A stretch of 64,000 nucleotides of DNA from Platycnemis pennipes (taxonomy: Eukaryota > Arthropoda > Insecta > Odonata > Platycnemididae), in contig OW121848.1 in NCBI GenBank assembly GCA_933228895.1, forward strand, positions 88,617,470 to 88,681,469, in the 5' to 3' direction. The notes beneath the pieces were generated by a model, which saw nothing but the letters and a program-made list of their open reading frames with translations, was not told where the DNA came from and ran no database searches. This document shows positions 48,600 to 60,249 of the stretch, piece after piece. How positions within the stretch are numbered: position 1 is the stretch's first letter; each line of letters opens with the position of its first letter. Both the position numbers and the translations under genes were made by a program.

Positions 48600-49300
48600 G
48601 TTCGGCGTCTTAACCAATTCGTGAGCTTAAAATGCGAGGGAGTGGGGAGTTGAAGACCCGAAATAGAAGCAGAGACTCGTTGGAGACGCATGAAAGGAGG
48701 CGAGGAAACCTCGACGTGGGGCAAGGATCTTCGAGAAGGAATGACTCTGATTGTGCCTCGGCCACGGGTCCACATCCCGTCCCTTTATCGAGGATCGTGA
48801 CGAAATTGGCGTGGTCAAGCATTGTTGCCGCACCCACCCGGGTTTGAGGGAGGGGAGGTTCACGCGTGTCCAGGGGGAGGAACCAGCGGTGAGAATTGTC
48901 AAGGGGATAACTGTTTGCTTGGGAGGGTGACATTTCGGACTCTCCCGCCACCTCTGCTCCGCTCCACGCGATTATTTCTTTCCCTCTCCTCCATCCCGAA
49001 CCCCAAAAATAGGAAATAATTCCATCCCCCTCCCGTTCAATCCTCTCAAAGGTTCCGCCCTCTCTTGAGCTGGCAAAATAAAAGAAGAACCTACTGCTGT
49101 TCCGACCTCGGTGCCACCCTCAATCCCCACCTTCTCCTTCCAGCACGTTTTCGTTTTCCTGAGGGTGAGTCTTTACGCTCCCTTTCACGTAAGCCTCAAA
49201 ACCGCACTTTTCCCTCTCCCCCTCTTTCTTCCTCCGCCTGTTTCTCTCTCTTTCTATCTTGAATCTCCTCCGCAACGAAAAGCATTTATTTTCCATTTCG
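48600..49300. other. Purine-to-pyrimidine island
   Basis: G/A-rich at 48630-48730 and 48840-48890, C/T-rich at 48940-49270 on the top strand. Short frames on both strands are compositional. Confidence 0.45.
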
Positions 49301-49309
49301 GTTCCGGCA

Positions 49310-51490
49310 ATCCTGCTGCCTAGCGATCGGGTGGGACGTGTCCTTGTCCCGCCGACCGCCGAGCACTCCTCGAGGGAATCAATGGTTTTCGGAATCGAGA
49401 CTTCCAGGGGTGGGCGCGGTCCACTCTGGCTCTAGATTTTTTTGACAGAATTTCGCTTCATATTTTGAGGAATCAGAGCTCAATCCGCTCGTCGACTAAC
49501 TTGACACTTAAATGGCAGCGCCGTTTTGTGTGACTGTGTTTTATTTTTGAGCGGATTATCTGGTTTTCCCTCCTTTTTTTACGTGCGGGCTGTTGTGGCA
49601 GGTTGATATTTATTGAGGGTGGTTGTTACTGCTCCAAGAACTTTTTTATGAAGCATTAATTGAACCTAATTTGGCCTGGCTTTTCGTGAGCTCACCAGGA
49701 ATCAAGTGTGTTTTTGTGATACGATTGTATTTATCAGCCGATATTCGGGTCAGCTTCATGTTAACATTAGATAAATAGGACTGATGTTATCGGAAGGAAA
49801 AATATTTTGTAGATTTCGATCGGTTGTCCCTGGTGCAATAAAAATCAGAATCTAAGGTATCCTGATATTGCAAAAACGTGATACCATTGTCCCTCGCACT
49901 CCTTAAGATAGACGAGAGAACTAGGCAACAGTAACTAAACAAATAATCAATCAGTGCTACGTCACATATTTTAAGCTTATTAGTAAGATTCATCAGAAGA
50001 TGAAGAGGCCACTTGTGCCGTACATTGTTGCTGAATATAAGCAAGAGGTGTATGAAGGTTCAAAAGGAACCTGTTGTCAATGTAAGCGTGACTTTAATCG
50101 CTCTTTCACTGTTTAATATTTAATTTGACGAATACAACGCTGATCTTGCAGTAACCCTTACCTATTCTTGGATGAAAAAAAGATACCATAGTGTCTTCGT
50201 CGAACCTCAACCCCATGCTAACCAAACAGAACGCTTGATTTTTTGCTTCGTCATCGATCAGACCCCTGACGTTCCGTGAAATTGAAGTAATGGCTATGTA
50301 AGGTTAAGCGTGTAAAGTAAGGTTAAACAGTGTGTGTTCCAAAACTGTCTCTTAATTTGGCATGACATTTCTTGTCTCTTTATTCCTAAATCGTACAATG
50401 AACGTAAGAACGGAGTAATGTTCCCGGTGTATTTCCGGGTTCTTTTGGTGTTAGGTTTCACCGACTGTGGCTCCCATCCACTCATTGCCCGCCGCCTGAC
50501 TTTTACTGTCAAATCACTGCTCTCTTATTTTCAGTCTTGCACGTCATATATAGTGTCGCTTTCACCACCAGCCTCATGATTTGTCTTCGCTTTTCAGGGT
50601 CGATATATTTCACCCTCTTACGCGTCATCATTCTGGCCTTCATTACGAAAACCGATCACTCACAGTTCATGCACGCACACTCCCGGAAGCATCTGTTCAC
50701 AATCCATTTCGCACTCTCGCACCATTCGCTGTCACCTCCTCGAATCGTTCTCTGTTCCCGGGATAGGATGATTATCAAAATGCCATTCGCGGCCCGTGTA
50801 AAGCGTCAGCATCTAAAAGCTGACATCATGGTGCCCCCTATCCAAGGCTTTTACCTGAGATGTGTATCATCAGCTTAATGGTTGCTCGTTAGTAGAAAGA
50901 AAGCTTGGCGTCGTCGCAATACCCGTATTATTGAGCTCAATTACTCGAGCTTTGGTGCTTTAGTGAAGGCATTTGACGTTAAAAGCCACAAAAGAGTGGC
51001 TGATTCATAAAACTCTACCGCTTTCCCTCAATTTCGTGCGTCATTTACCTTTCTTCGACAGCGTAGTAACGCATGTTACAATATTCGTTAGACGTTATTT
51101 CTTTTGGTTCAAGCAATAACATTTTCAACTCACACGTATTCCCATCTCCCAAGCAGTGCGCTTTAAATAAAATGCATAAAAAATTTCTATTTATAATAGA
51201 TATAAAATTTAATTAGAGTATTACACCTATCTCATGGTGCAAATTTTCGACTATGTGCGTGTAGTCACCTGATATGATATCCCTATATTCTGATTTCATT
51301 TTCAGAATTTGTGAACAGGAAAGCATGCTGTATTTTTTTTGCATGATATGAACCCTTATAAGAAAACCAGAACTTCTCAATGAAAAATCACAATTTCAGA
51401 AAAGTAGGTACCGGCCACTGGAGTATATTTTTTTAGATGAGTCAGCTGCCGAGTCGCCTTATCTTAATGTTATGACAAGCAATGAATTTG
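49310..51490. other. Non-coding stretch
   Basis: No element recognised. Overlapping plus frames at 50334-50878 have no domain. Confidence 0.3.
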
Positions 51491-51504
51491 GCCATATTGG
51501 ATGG

Positions 51505-51595
51505 GCATAGTGCCAGTTCATATCTCAGGCGGGAGTCGAACCGGTGACCCTTAGCTATTAGACAAGCACGTCATTGCCCTTACTACCGTGGCCTA
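51505..51595 (-). mobile_element. tRNA-derived SINE head
   Basis: On the minus strand GCCACGGTAGTAAGGGCAA (51574-51592) resembles an A box with its flanks and GGTTCGACTCCC (51531-51542) is a near-perfect B box, about 40 bp apart. The sequence does not fold as a complete functional tRNA by eye, so I call it a SINE head. Confidence 0.5.
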
Positions 51596-51818
51596 CAGTC
51601 CAACATTTTTTTGAACTAGCGTAGAAATGAAAAGTATATTTTGCGATGTGTACTTTTGTGTGTACACTTTTGCTTAATATCTGGAAAATAGCATATTTTG
51701 TTGTTTTTTATGGGCTATCTTCATACGATCCAAGTAGATAAAAATGATAATGTATTCCAGATATGAAGTTCAATCGGGTTTCGTCTGAGCTTGGGAATGG
51801 AGAGTATCGTCTATTGGT

Positions 51819-51998
51819 GAATTCTTATCTGGATTCCTACCTTGTTGGTGATTCAGGTTGGCTGGTGGCTGATTCCGATATTGTCTTCATGGGCGTTAAT
51901 GACGCGATTGACCAAAGTCCATGAAGATAATGGCAGAGTCAGCCGTCGAAACGTCAGCAGCTGAGGTACAAACCCGGTGGAAGTCCCTAGAAGAATTC
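51819..51998. repeat. Imperfect 180-bp palindrome with hammerhead-like signature
   Basis: Arms from GAATTCTT (51819-51826) to AAGAATTC (51991-51998) meet at TCTTCATGG (51884-51892) and CCATGAAGA (51919-51927). The tip holds a GCGT/ACGC mini-hairpin. Arms differ at many sites, so this is older than the palindrome at 23.2 kb. The right arm reads CATGAAGA, then a GGC...GCC pairing, then GTCGAAACGTC (51945-51955), the same layout as the Penelope-tail and 23.3-kb motifs. The core CUGANGA is disturbed by an extra A. Confidence 0.6.
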
Positions 51999-52009
51999 GC
52001 TCGTATCGT

Positions 52010-52855
52010 CTGTCGGGAAAACTTAAAATCCTATATGTCCTATTGATCATTCTTTTTTATTTTATGCTAAAAGGAAAAGCGTTCGAAATGTTAAAACGGT
52101 AATTATTCAATTGTAGGTTACCTCTCTATTTTAGATTTTATTTTATAGGCAAGAACGTTTTATTTAATTAAAATGGACTTTATATACATATTGGAATGAA
52201 AGTTATATTTATATGAAGATTTATATTAGTATTGCAGTTTTATTACTGCTCTAAAAGCTTAACCTTGTCTGTTTAAGTTATACAAAAACATTTTAATGTC
52301 ATGCTTTGTAAAAAGCTGCTATTAGGTATACGTAAAACAGGGGAAGAATGTTCAATTCTCAATTTTTATACAAAAATGTCTATATCCACTGAAATAATCA
52401 AAATGAAAAATGAACTTTTATATGACTATCGCTCTTAACTGATTATTGCAATGAAAATTTTGGGAAGTCATGAAAATACTAGCCTTATAATTGAATATAC
52501 TCTGATTAAAACTTCTAATCTTGTTGTTAAAAGGGAACCAACGAGTTCTGGAATTTGTTGAATAAGTGATTTTATAAGCTTCAACATCTATATACTATTT
52601 TACCTTCAGTTCTATAAGAAAGTAAACCTTTTAGCAAACGAAACCGAGGATAGTAGTTTTCTGTAACTGAAGTTAATATTATTTTTAGTAATGCCCATCA
52701 TTTATATTTTGCATTTTCCTTCATACAATTGAAAAAATATATAAAATAGAATAAATATTAACTAGAATAGCTTTTAAATCAGAATTAAGGAACATTGTGT
52801 GCTTGTAAGAAATATACCCGCTAAAAAGCACAACATGATCTGTCATCATTCATAG
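52010..52855. other. AT-rich non-coding stretch
   Basis: Nothing recognised. Confidence 0.3.
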
Positions 52856-52869
52856 AAACAGTAACAAAT

Positions 52870-52925
52870 ACGAATTAATTACTCTCGTTATCTCTCATTA
52901 ATGGATAATTATTAAGTGAGCGTGC
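52870..52925. promoter_or_regulatory. Homeodomain-motif cluster
   Basis: GAATTAATTAC, CTCATTAATGG and ATAATTATTAAG lie within 56 bp beside the next island. In AT-rich DNA this may be chance. Confidence 0.2.
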
Positions 52926-52959
52926 TAGAGAATTTGTGATGACATTAGTATTCCTCTCT

Positions 52960-53560
52960 CAATCCTCCTGTCTGCGCCGCGAATAACCGATTCCGCTGCT
53001 AACTCCCACTCTGGCAGCATCAAGGGAGTAGCGTGAATTAAGCTCGGTTTGTCTTCGCTGCGTCTCCGCCGTCTACCTTGGTTAAGCGAGTCCTGGCTGC
53101 TTTCCCTGTTCCCTCGTTTACCTTAATGTCTCCCTCGCCATCCCTTCACGCGCCTTAAACCAAACATATTATACCTCCATCCAAATCCCCTACCCGCCGC
53201 CGCGGCGTCCCATCTCCAGCCCTCCTCCACTCATTATCCCGCCACCGCCGTCTCCTCAACCTTTGCATGCCATCGACGTGCAAGAGATTCAACTCCCTCA
53301 CCCATTCTCCTCCTCCTCTTCCTCCCACTCCCTCCTCCGAATCGTCAAAAGTGGTCTCTCCTCTCCCTTTCTCTCTCTCTCTCGTCTGTTCCTTTATCCT
53401 CGTTTCAAACTCCCTCCGTTCAAGGCGGACGGTTAGCGCTCTACGTCTACGCAGGATGCGACGTGTTAAGTTGGTTCCACCTCCTCGACTGAAACTCTTC
53501 CCTTCTCTCTCTCTCTCGGTTTCCCTTCCCTCGCTTGCCGAAAATCTCGCTGAAATCTGT
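52960..53560. other. Pyrimidine-rich GC island
   Basis: Top strand C/T-rich with a (TCTC)n run near 53359-53383. The 191-residue minus frame and the 141-residue plus frame overlap each other and reflect composition. Confidence 0.5.
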
Positions 53561-54136
53561 AAATGTTGGCGTAAAGTGGGGCTAAAGGGGAAAAGCATCT
53601 TCTTCTCTGATGAGTTGGGAAGTGTGGGCTCTCTTAAGCTGGAACTCTTTTTTTTTTGCATTTTTGCCAGGAACGGAGCTGGATATAAGTAATATCTGAA
53701 GCCATAACCGGTTTCATTTGGCATTAGCAATTGACGATATTCAATTAGCCATTGGAGGTATATAAAATCAAATATAACGCTTTTATGCTTTAAAAGTAGA
53801 GGAAGAAGTTAGTGCATAATTTCTGCTAAGGATTGAAACATGCCGTCGCTAAAGAATAAACGTACGCTACTCACTGAAGAATACTACTACTACGTCCATT
53901 TCATGTATTAAAAATTATGCCAGTATAAAGAGGTTTGCATGCAAAAGAATCATGCGTTTGACCACGTCAAACCAATCGTAGAGTTCAGTAGTAGTCGTTG
54001 AGCTAGATTTTGGTGATCCAACGCCTGAAATTAATTCTCACCGTCACCTAGGACTATTCACTAGTGATGATGATGATTGTAAATGATGTCTTTGACATAA
54101 TATGCAATATATTTTCTTCATGATAATTATTTTATT

Positions 54137-54147
54137 TATCCTATCTT
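54137..54147. repeat. Target-site duplication of RTE LINE (left copy)
   Basis: TATCCTATCTT occurs here and again at 56274-56284, exactly flanking the LINE. Confidence 0.8.
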
Positions 54148-54171
54148 CATCATCATCATTGGTCAACAATC

Positions 54172-54534
54172 CTAGGATTGGTTTGACGCAGCTTTCCACT
54201 CGATTCTTCTATCGGCCAACCTTTTCATTGTGACGTATTTCTTCTCTTTTACATTCTTCACGACCTGTTCCATGTATCTCATACGAGGCCTGCCTTTTCC
54301 AATCTTCCCGTTCACTTTTCCCTCGACGATAGTCTCCATCAGGCCATCGTGTCTCAAGATATGACCGATTAAGTTTTCCCTTCTTCTTTTTAGAGTTGTC
54401 AGCAGACTTCTCTTTTCTCCTACTCTTCTTAGCACTTCCTCGTTACTTACTCGGTCGATCCATTTAATCTTCAGCATTCTTCTGTAGCACCACATTTCAA
54501 ATGCTTCTACCCTTTTCTTCTCCGCTGCTGTCAT
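54172..54534 (-). pseudogene. RTE protein C-terminal segment (after frameshift)
   Basis: A 120-residue frame that continues the RTE protein beyond the frame break near 54600. It shows MWCYRRMLKIKWIDRV, ENLIGHILRHDGL and GKGRPRMRYMEQVVK, the conserved tail that follows the reverse transcriptase in this family. In-frame sequence upstream of its first Met still reads as family protein (RKQFIRTYIWSIFLYG in the shifted frame), so a single one-base deletion explains the split. It stops at 54172, shortly before the GAT-repeat 3' end. Confidence 0.75.
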
Positions 54535-54596
54535 CGTCCATGATTCACTGCCGTAAAGAAAAATGCTCCAGATGTATGTTCTGATGAACTGTTTCC

Positions 54597-55820
54597 TTAC
54601 TTTACGCTTGTATTTTTAGCTGTAAGGAGATCCTTCTTTAGGTAGAATGCCCTCTTTGCCTGAGCTATTCTAATGACTATTTCTTTCTTGCTTCGTCCAT
54701 CGTTGGTTACTCTGCTTCCCAGGTAACAGAACTCTTTCACCTCTTCCAGTTTCTGTTTTCCTAGTTTAACGCTGGTTTTGTCCCCTTCTCTTTTGCTGCA
54801 CACCAATATCTTAGTCTTCTTCTTATTGATCTTCAGCTGATATCTAGCCATAGTCCTTTCCAGGGTTGTTAGTATCTTATTCAGCTCCTTCTCTGTCTCT
54901 GCTATGAGAGCTATGTCATCAGCGAATCGTAGCATACTGATTGTTTCTCCGTGGATTTTCACTCCAGAACACTTCTCCTTGACTTCATTTATGATTCCCT
55001 CGATATAAACATTAAAAACTACGGGAGACAGTGCGCAGCCTTGTCTCACTCCTTTCCTTATTCTTGCCTCTTCACAGCTGGGTCCAGATTTAATCACAGC
55101 AACTTGGTTTTTGTACAGACTGTGTATAATTCTTCGGTCATTGTCGGACACTCCAATTCCCTTCAGAATTCCAAGCATTGAATCCCAATCCACGTTGTCA
55201 AAGGCCTTGTCTAAATCCACAAATGCAATGAACGTCGGTTTGTTCTTCTCCATTCTCTTCTCTATGTGTAGCCTAAGGGCCAATATTGCTTCCCTTGTAC
55301 CCTTACTTTTCCTGAATCCGAATTGATCTTCATCCAGGAACTCCTCTGCTTTTCGTTCTATTCTTCTGTAGATGATCCTGGTCAGTATCTTCGATGCATG
55401 TGTCGTCAGGCTTATAGTCCTAAAATTTTCGCATTTCTCCGCTCTCTTCTTCTTGGGAATAGGAATGATGATGTTTTTCTCGAAGTCCCGCATTCCGGCG
55501 CTCTTTCTGAGCATGATCTCCACTCCAGCATTACCATTTAATGATCCTGTATGTATAATCCTGTAGCTTCCACTCCAAAAGTGTCCTTCTTCGGGCCACT
55601 TCATTTCGCTGATTCCTAATACGTCGAGGTCCATTCTTCGCATTTCTACCTTCAGGTTCTCCAGTCTTCCACAGGTCCGAAGCGATCTCACGTTCCATGT
55701 TCCTACCCTAAAAAGTGTATCACATTTGACTGATGTACTCTCTCGGGTAGTCCCCACCCGGAGATCCGAATGGGGGACTATTTTACCTCCGGAATATTTT
55801 ACTCGAGAGGGTGCCATCAC
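54597..55820 (-). pseudogene. RTE endonuclease/reverse transcriptase with fused, deleted centre
   Basis: A 407-residue frame. Residues 39-108 are the start of an APE-type endonuclease: GTWNVRSL (Asn 43) and ISEMKW (catalytic Glu 72). Near residue 109 it jumps directly into reverse transcriptase: DFEKNIIIPIPKKK (112-125), DQFGFRK (165-171), FVDLDKAFD with catalytic Asp 202 (200-208), GVRQGCALSP (257-266) and FADD (299-302). The rest of the endonuclease and the linker, probably several hundred residues, are absent, and the deletion kept the frame. The frame ends early after AKNTSVK (54600); the C-terminal part continues in another frame at 54172-54534. It cannot encode a working enzyme because the endonuclease is incomplete. 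Confidence 0.85.
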
Positions 55821-56273
55821 GTCTTGATAATAAAGGAAAGAGTGGAGTAGCTGCGACTCCTCGGGATATTAATGTGGTGGTTTCCCCTTGCCTTCCACAT
55901 CGCAGTACTACAGCCGTTAAAGTAAATGTTACCACGCCTGTAGTGAAATGAGTGTCGCTGTACCGACCACTGTGGTCTCCACCTTCACTCATGTGAAGAA
56001 GAGCTGCTGCCCTCTCCTCCGGGTGATGAGAATCGTAATTATTGGCGGCCTCCCGTCGCCAAGTCACGGCATCTTCACAGGTTCTGTATTATTTAGAGGC
56101 CTATCTTACCCAGGGATAGACCAATACCCCCTCGGAATGCCGTCGCTTTTTGTCCACGACTGCTTATTCAACGAGTGGACTCGCTTACCTCGCAGCTAAC
56201 CTCTATATCTAGAGGTCGACCCACCATCCGCAACCCGGTGGACGCACTCGGTGGCTTTACGCTCAGCCGCGAG

Positions 56274-56284
56274 TATCCTATCTT
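56274..56284. repeat. Target-site duplication of RTE LINE (right copy)
   Basis: Second copy of TATCCTATCTT, at the 5' end of the minus-strand LINE. Confidence 0.8.
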
Positions 56285-56289
56285 AGCAT

Positions 56290-57460
56290 TATTAATAACT
56301 CAGCAAACGATGTCAGAATACGAATGAAATCCAGGAAACTGTACCTTCGTTGCGAACTTATATAGGATGGAAGGAAAAAGAGTTAACTTCGTGGATTTTG
56401 GAGTTGCTTGAAGCTGAAAAGGAAACAGTACCCAATCAAGGAGAGAATTGGAGATGCGTGAGATCGTTATTGTGAGTCATTTCACTAAGTAGGGACGTGG
56501 GGTTTTTTCTCTCGTTTATGATTATTTCTATTTCTTTACTTTTTATTGAATATCAGTTCATATTTCATCAATATCATGTCTATTTTAACCAGTACGTTCA
56601 AACGATGATGCGTGGATTCCTTCCAATTCCATTGTGAGCTAAGTACATGTGAATGAGAGCTCATTTGATTTTAGATACTTATTTTATTCGTCCCATTTTT
56701 GAGCGAGGAAAGGATGGAAGTAACGGAGCACTTGAGCCTAAAAAGCTAAGCTAATGATTTTGTTCTTTTTTTTAATGCGTTTCGTAATATTTGAATTGAC
56801 TTTTAAGTGCTCTCTTGATATTTCTATTGCAAGTATGAAGTACCATTCATTTATTCTTCATCGAATAAACTTAATTTGAATTTATATACTTGAAGTTTTG
56901 CTATCAAAATATCAATACCTTCATGTTCATGCAAATTTGCCTAGCATTGCTGTTTTAGGTTTAAATTCACAATCCATGACAATAATTTAAATGCTTAAAA
57001 GCATGGGTTTGAGAAGCTGATTTTCTCACGATGAAAATAAACCTCTATCAGGTTGTATCAGGGTGAAAAAGCGTGGTGTATATTTTGGGGAATGAGTCAG
57101 TTGAAAGATTTCACTCGATCGCATCCGACTAGGTACTGTAGCGCCACAGACTAGTTGGATGACCCAATCAAAATATTCCGGAAAGGGAAATAATCGAGAC
57201 GGTTTGGGTCGTCTAGCAAAGTTTAAAAAGTGTTGGCACTGCATGAACTTATTGATCGAGCGAAATTAATGTTTTTAAAATTATTTCTTTGCAAAAATAT
57301 AAAACTAATTACTTATCACTCATTTTTAAAATTCTTAAATTTAAGTAGAAAACAAAAATATAAATTTGTACACCAACTTTTAATAGGCATGCAATAAAAT
57401 CCAAACGGTACTCGTTATCTATGTACTGTATAATGCAAAATGATAAGCCGAAAACCGGGT
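56290..57460. other. AT-rich non-coding stretch
   Basis: No element recognised. Confidence 0.3.
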
Positions 57461-57469
57461 TTGTGGAAG

Positions 57470-57805
57470 ATCGGGTTGGTGTGGTGGATAGAGTACTGGC
57501 CTCCCATCCCGAGGGTCCGGGTTCGATTTCCGGCAGTGGCGGATTTAACAGTGGAAAACCTGTCCCCACTTGAGTGCCTAGTGGATGGCATTTTAAATTC
57601 ACTACTCCGCCCGTCGGATGGGACGTGAAGCCATGGCCCCCTTGGCACCTTTCGATAAGAGTAGGCTAATGCCGACGCCGGGTTTCTCTTCACCCTTCCT
57701 CCGTTATCTGAAAAAACTCCTATCATTACCCAATTACACACCTATCCTAAATGGTGCAAATGACCTCAGCTGTCGGTCATCTCCCCTGAATAACCAACCA
57801 ACCCG
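57470..57805 (+). mobile_element. tRNA-derived SINE (best copy)
   Basis: A box TGGTGTGGTGG (57477-57487) and B box GGTTCGATTTC (57520-57530) are spaced as in a tRNA gene. The region does not end as a tRNA but runs into a 280-bp body with the core CCGTCGGATGGGACGT (57610-57626 region), CTTGGCACCTTTCGATAAG and GCCGGGTTTCTCTTCACCC. The opposite-strand copy at 58780 shares these blocks in order. The 3' end is near ATAACCAACCAACC (about 57790-57803). Transcription by RNA polymerase III from the internal boxes is expected for the family. Confidence 0.8.
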
Positions 57806-57809
57806 AAAA

Positions 57810-58770
57810 CCCTCTCGTTAAAGAGCAACGCCTCGATTATTTGGAGAACCGTAAGTCCCAAGAGCTTAAAACTTGTGTATCATTAAGTGTCGTTAATCCG
57901 CAGCGTATAGACTATTTTTATTTACCTGATAGCCTTGGGTTTGACCGAAGACATTTCTACAGCGTTCCAATATGAAACACGGCAAATTTGGTTATTCAGC
58001 TTTTAGTTCCTATTTTCTTTTAGAAAATGAAATTTTTCTTTTTTATCCTAAGAAAATCACTACTAAACCACAAGAAAGGAAATACCAAAAAGAATCTAAT
58101 TCTTATCATAAAATATATTTATCTATTTCGGATCATGAAATGTTCCATTAAATGTTTCGATGTTTAGTCAAATTTTGTGGGTTGGAGAGACCTTCACTTT
58201 TACGACCAAATTCACTATTGGAGTTTAATATGATTTATGGGGAACAAAGACCCTATGAAGTCGTTTAAGGTACTAGAGGTAGTATCGCAGCTGTTTTGTG
58301 GAACCAGAATAACCATTTTGCCGGCCATTGACTGTATGGGGAAGGTAGACCGATGCAGCGTAGTTAGAGCGTTCTGCAGGCAGCATCGCATCTGATTCCT
58401 AAAGCAAAATTGGCCAATTTCGGTAGGCACGGACGTACAAAATTACTACTCACTTTGCACTTACGCACACGGTAAATATAAGAGTAGTGTGGCAATTAAT
58501 GGAAATCACAATACAAATACAGCCAGAAAAGTGCGTAGCCAGGAAACAAATGTTTAGTTTAAATAGGTTAAATTGCTACCAACTGTTGGGGATAGAATTA
58601 AATTCCAGTGGAAACATGTATTTCTGCTTCTTTAAAATAGCCTTATGAAGGTTATTGATGCCAGTGCAGTGTGATGAATTTCCGGCAAGATACTATTGTT
58701 GGTCAGTAGTAGTAGTAATTATTCGTGAGATGTGACTGACAGCTGAGGTCGTTTGTGCCGTTTAAGGAAA
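57810..58770. other. AT-rich stretch between two SINE copies
   Basis: No gene or element recognised. Confidence 0.3.
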
Positions 58771-58784
58771 TGATGCTAATTTTC

Positions 58785-59065
58785 ACTGCTGCTGGGTGTG
58801 TAATAGCGTAGAGTTGGGAACATTTCGTGGAACGGGTGGAAAGGAACCCAGCCTAGACGTTTGTATGCTGTTAACGAAAGGTGCCAAGAGGTCCACGGTT
58901 TAACATCCCATCCAACGGATGGAGTGTTGAACTTTAAGTGTTCCCCACATAGTACAAAGTAGGGGCCGGTTAACCACTGTATATTCTTTGCTACTTCAGG
59001 GAATTGAACACGGGTCCTCAAAGAGAGAGGGCAGTATTCTAGGTACCACGCCAACTTGATCCCCG
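58785..59065 (-). mobile_element. tRNA-derived SINE, same family, inverted
   Basis: On the minus strand: A-box region AAGTTGGCGTGG (59046-59057), B box GTGTTCAATTCCC (58999-59011), core CCGTTGGATGGGATGT (58905-58920 region), CTTGGCACCTTTCGTTAAC and GGGTTCCTTTCCACCC. It ends near TATTACACACCCAGCAGCAG (58785-58804), aligning with the ATTACACACCTATCC of the 57.5-kb copy. The 98-residue frame over it is an artefact. Confidence 0.75.
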
Positions 59066-59069
59066 TTTC

Positions 59070-60240
59070 CATTTTTATTGATACCTTAATAAGGCTGAAA
59101 TCTCAATGTGAGACTAAAGGAAATAAGAACTTTTGTCCTGAAACGGTGTGGCCTTATCCTACCCAAGCACTCCCGTTCCGGCTTCATTATCACCCATAAA
59201 CTAGCCTACGTTTATGCCCCCTCCTCCGACTTCCAACCTCATCGGGCCTATGAGAAGTTACTGGGAAAAACGTACTGCGTCACCAACAAAAGAATATTAT
59301 TTCTGAGAATTGGAAAAAAATGTTGAAGCGAGGGAAAGGGTAATTGGAATTTGGACCACCATAGTCGGACAAAGGGGCGTTGCTTACCTAGTTTATTAAT
59401 AATTTTATTTTGAATAGTCAATTTCTAATCTCGCAAAGGATGGACCTGTTACTGTGTTTATTTCTGCGGAAGATGTTTTATGTTCCTTATTGTATTGTCT
59501 CAAACATTGACAGAAAATTATTATCATTACTAAACATAGTTTTTCTCGAACCAAAGGCCATGAGACCGTTAAAGAAAATTTGGTAACAAAACGTAATTAA
59601 AATGTTGGTGTTCTAAAAGCCACTCTATTTGAAATGGAAAAAACTCATTTTCTTAAATATCAAGTGATATTAATTAACTGTGTTATAATTTTATCTCCTC
59701 TGCATCATAATTAACGAATACACTTTACTATTCGTAATGAAAAGAGTAAAAATACGTTATTATTTGATAGAAACCAGATCCTCATATCGATCAGAACCTA
59801 AGGAATTAAGTATATTTTTGTAAGTGCCTAAGTGAATTCTTAGCAAAGATTTGGTTGTATTTTTTCCATGAAAATAAATATCATTTACATCTGCCATATA
59901 CATTGTTATAAATATCCCTGTATTGCAACATGAGACCATTTAAAGTTACTGTAATCATGATACATGTTTAATGACAAAGAAATAGCCAAAAAAAGTCGAT
60001 CGGGAACCTGAGTGATCATTATCTAAGCATAAGATTTACGTGCTTTTTTGCCTTTTTCTTGCCTTTTTCTATTAATCTTTAGGTTTAGTTAAGTTTAAAG
60101 TTATTGGATACTGGACTTTGATCTACTCAGAAGATTCCATCTATAAGATTCCATCGCCTCTTTTATGTTCCCCTCCCGTATTAATCTACCCTTTCACTTT
60201 ATAAGCTGATAATCTTTTAATTAGATTCCTCATTTAATTC
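59070..60240. other. AT-rich non-coding stretch
   Basis: A 72-residue plus frame (59108-59326) has no recognisable domain. Nothing else is seen. Confidence 0.3.
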
Positions 60241-60249
60241 CGAATAATT

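Larger units (their letters stand above)
54148..56273 (-). mobile_element. RTE-type LINE, internally deleted, both ends present
   Basis: The element is on the minus strand, bounded by the 11-bp duplication TATCCTATCTT. Its 3' end (left) is a short GAT repeat, as in RTE-class LINEs. A 5' leader of about 450 bp (55821-56273) precedes the open frame. At 2.1 kb it is shorter than a full RTE because most of the endonuclease and the start of the reverse transcriptase are missing. Fragments of the same family occur at 18955-19760 and 28762-29076, both with the same 3' end. The exact duplication and long frame suggest it is the youngest LINE in the window. Confidence 0.85.

Noticed and set aside
50334..50878. 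Overlapping plus-strand frames of 81 and 113 residues
   Set aside because: No domain, and the frames overlap each other without conserved features.
57470..57545. Functional tRNA gene
   Set aside because: A and B boxes are present, but the sequence runs on into a repeated body shared with two other loci, so it is a SINE head.
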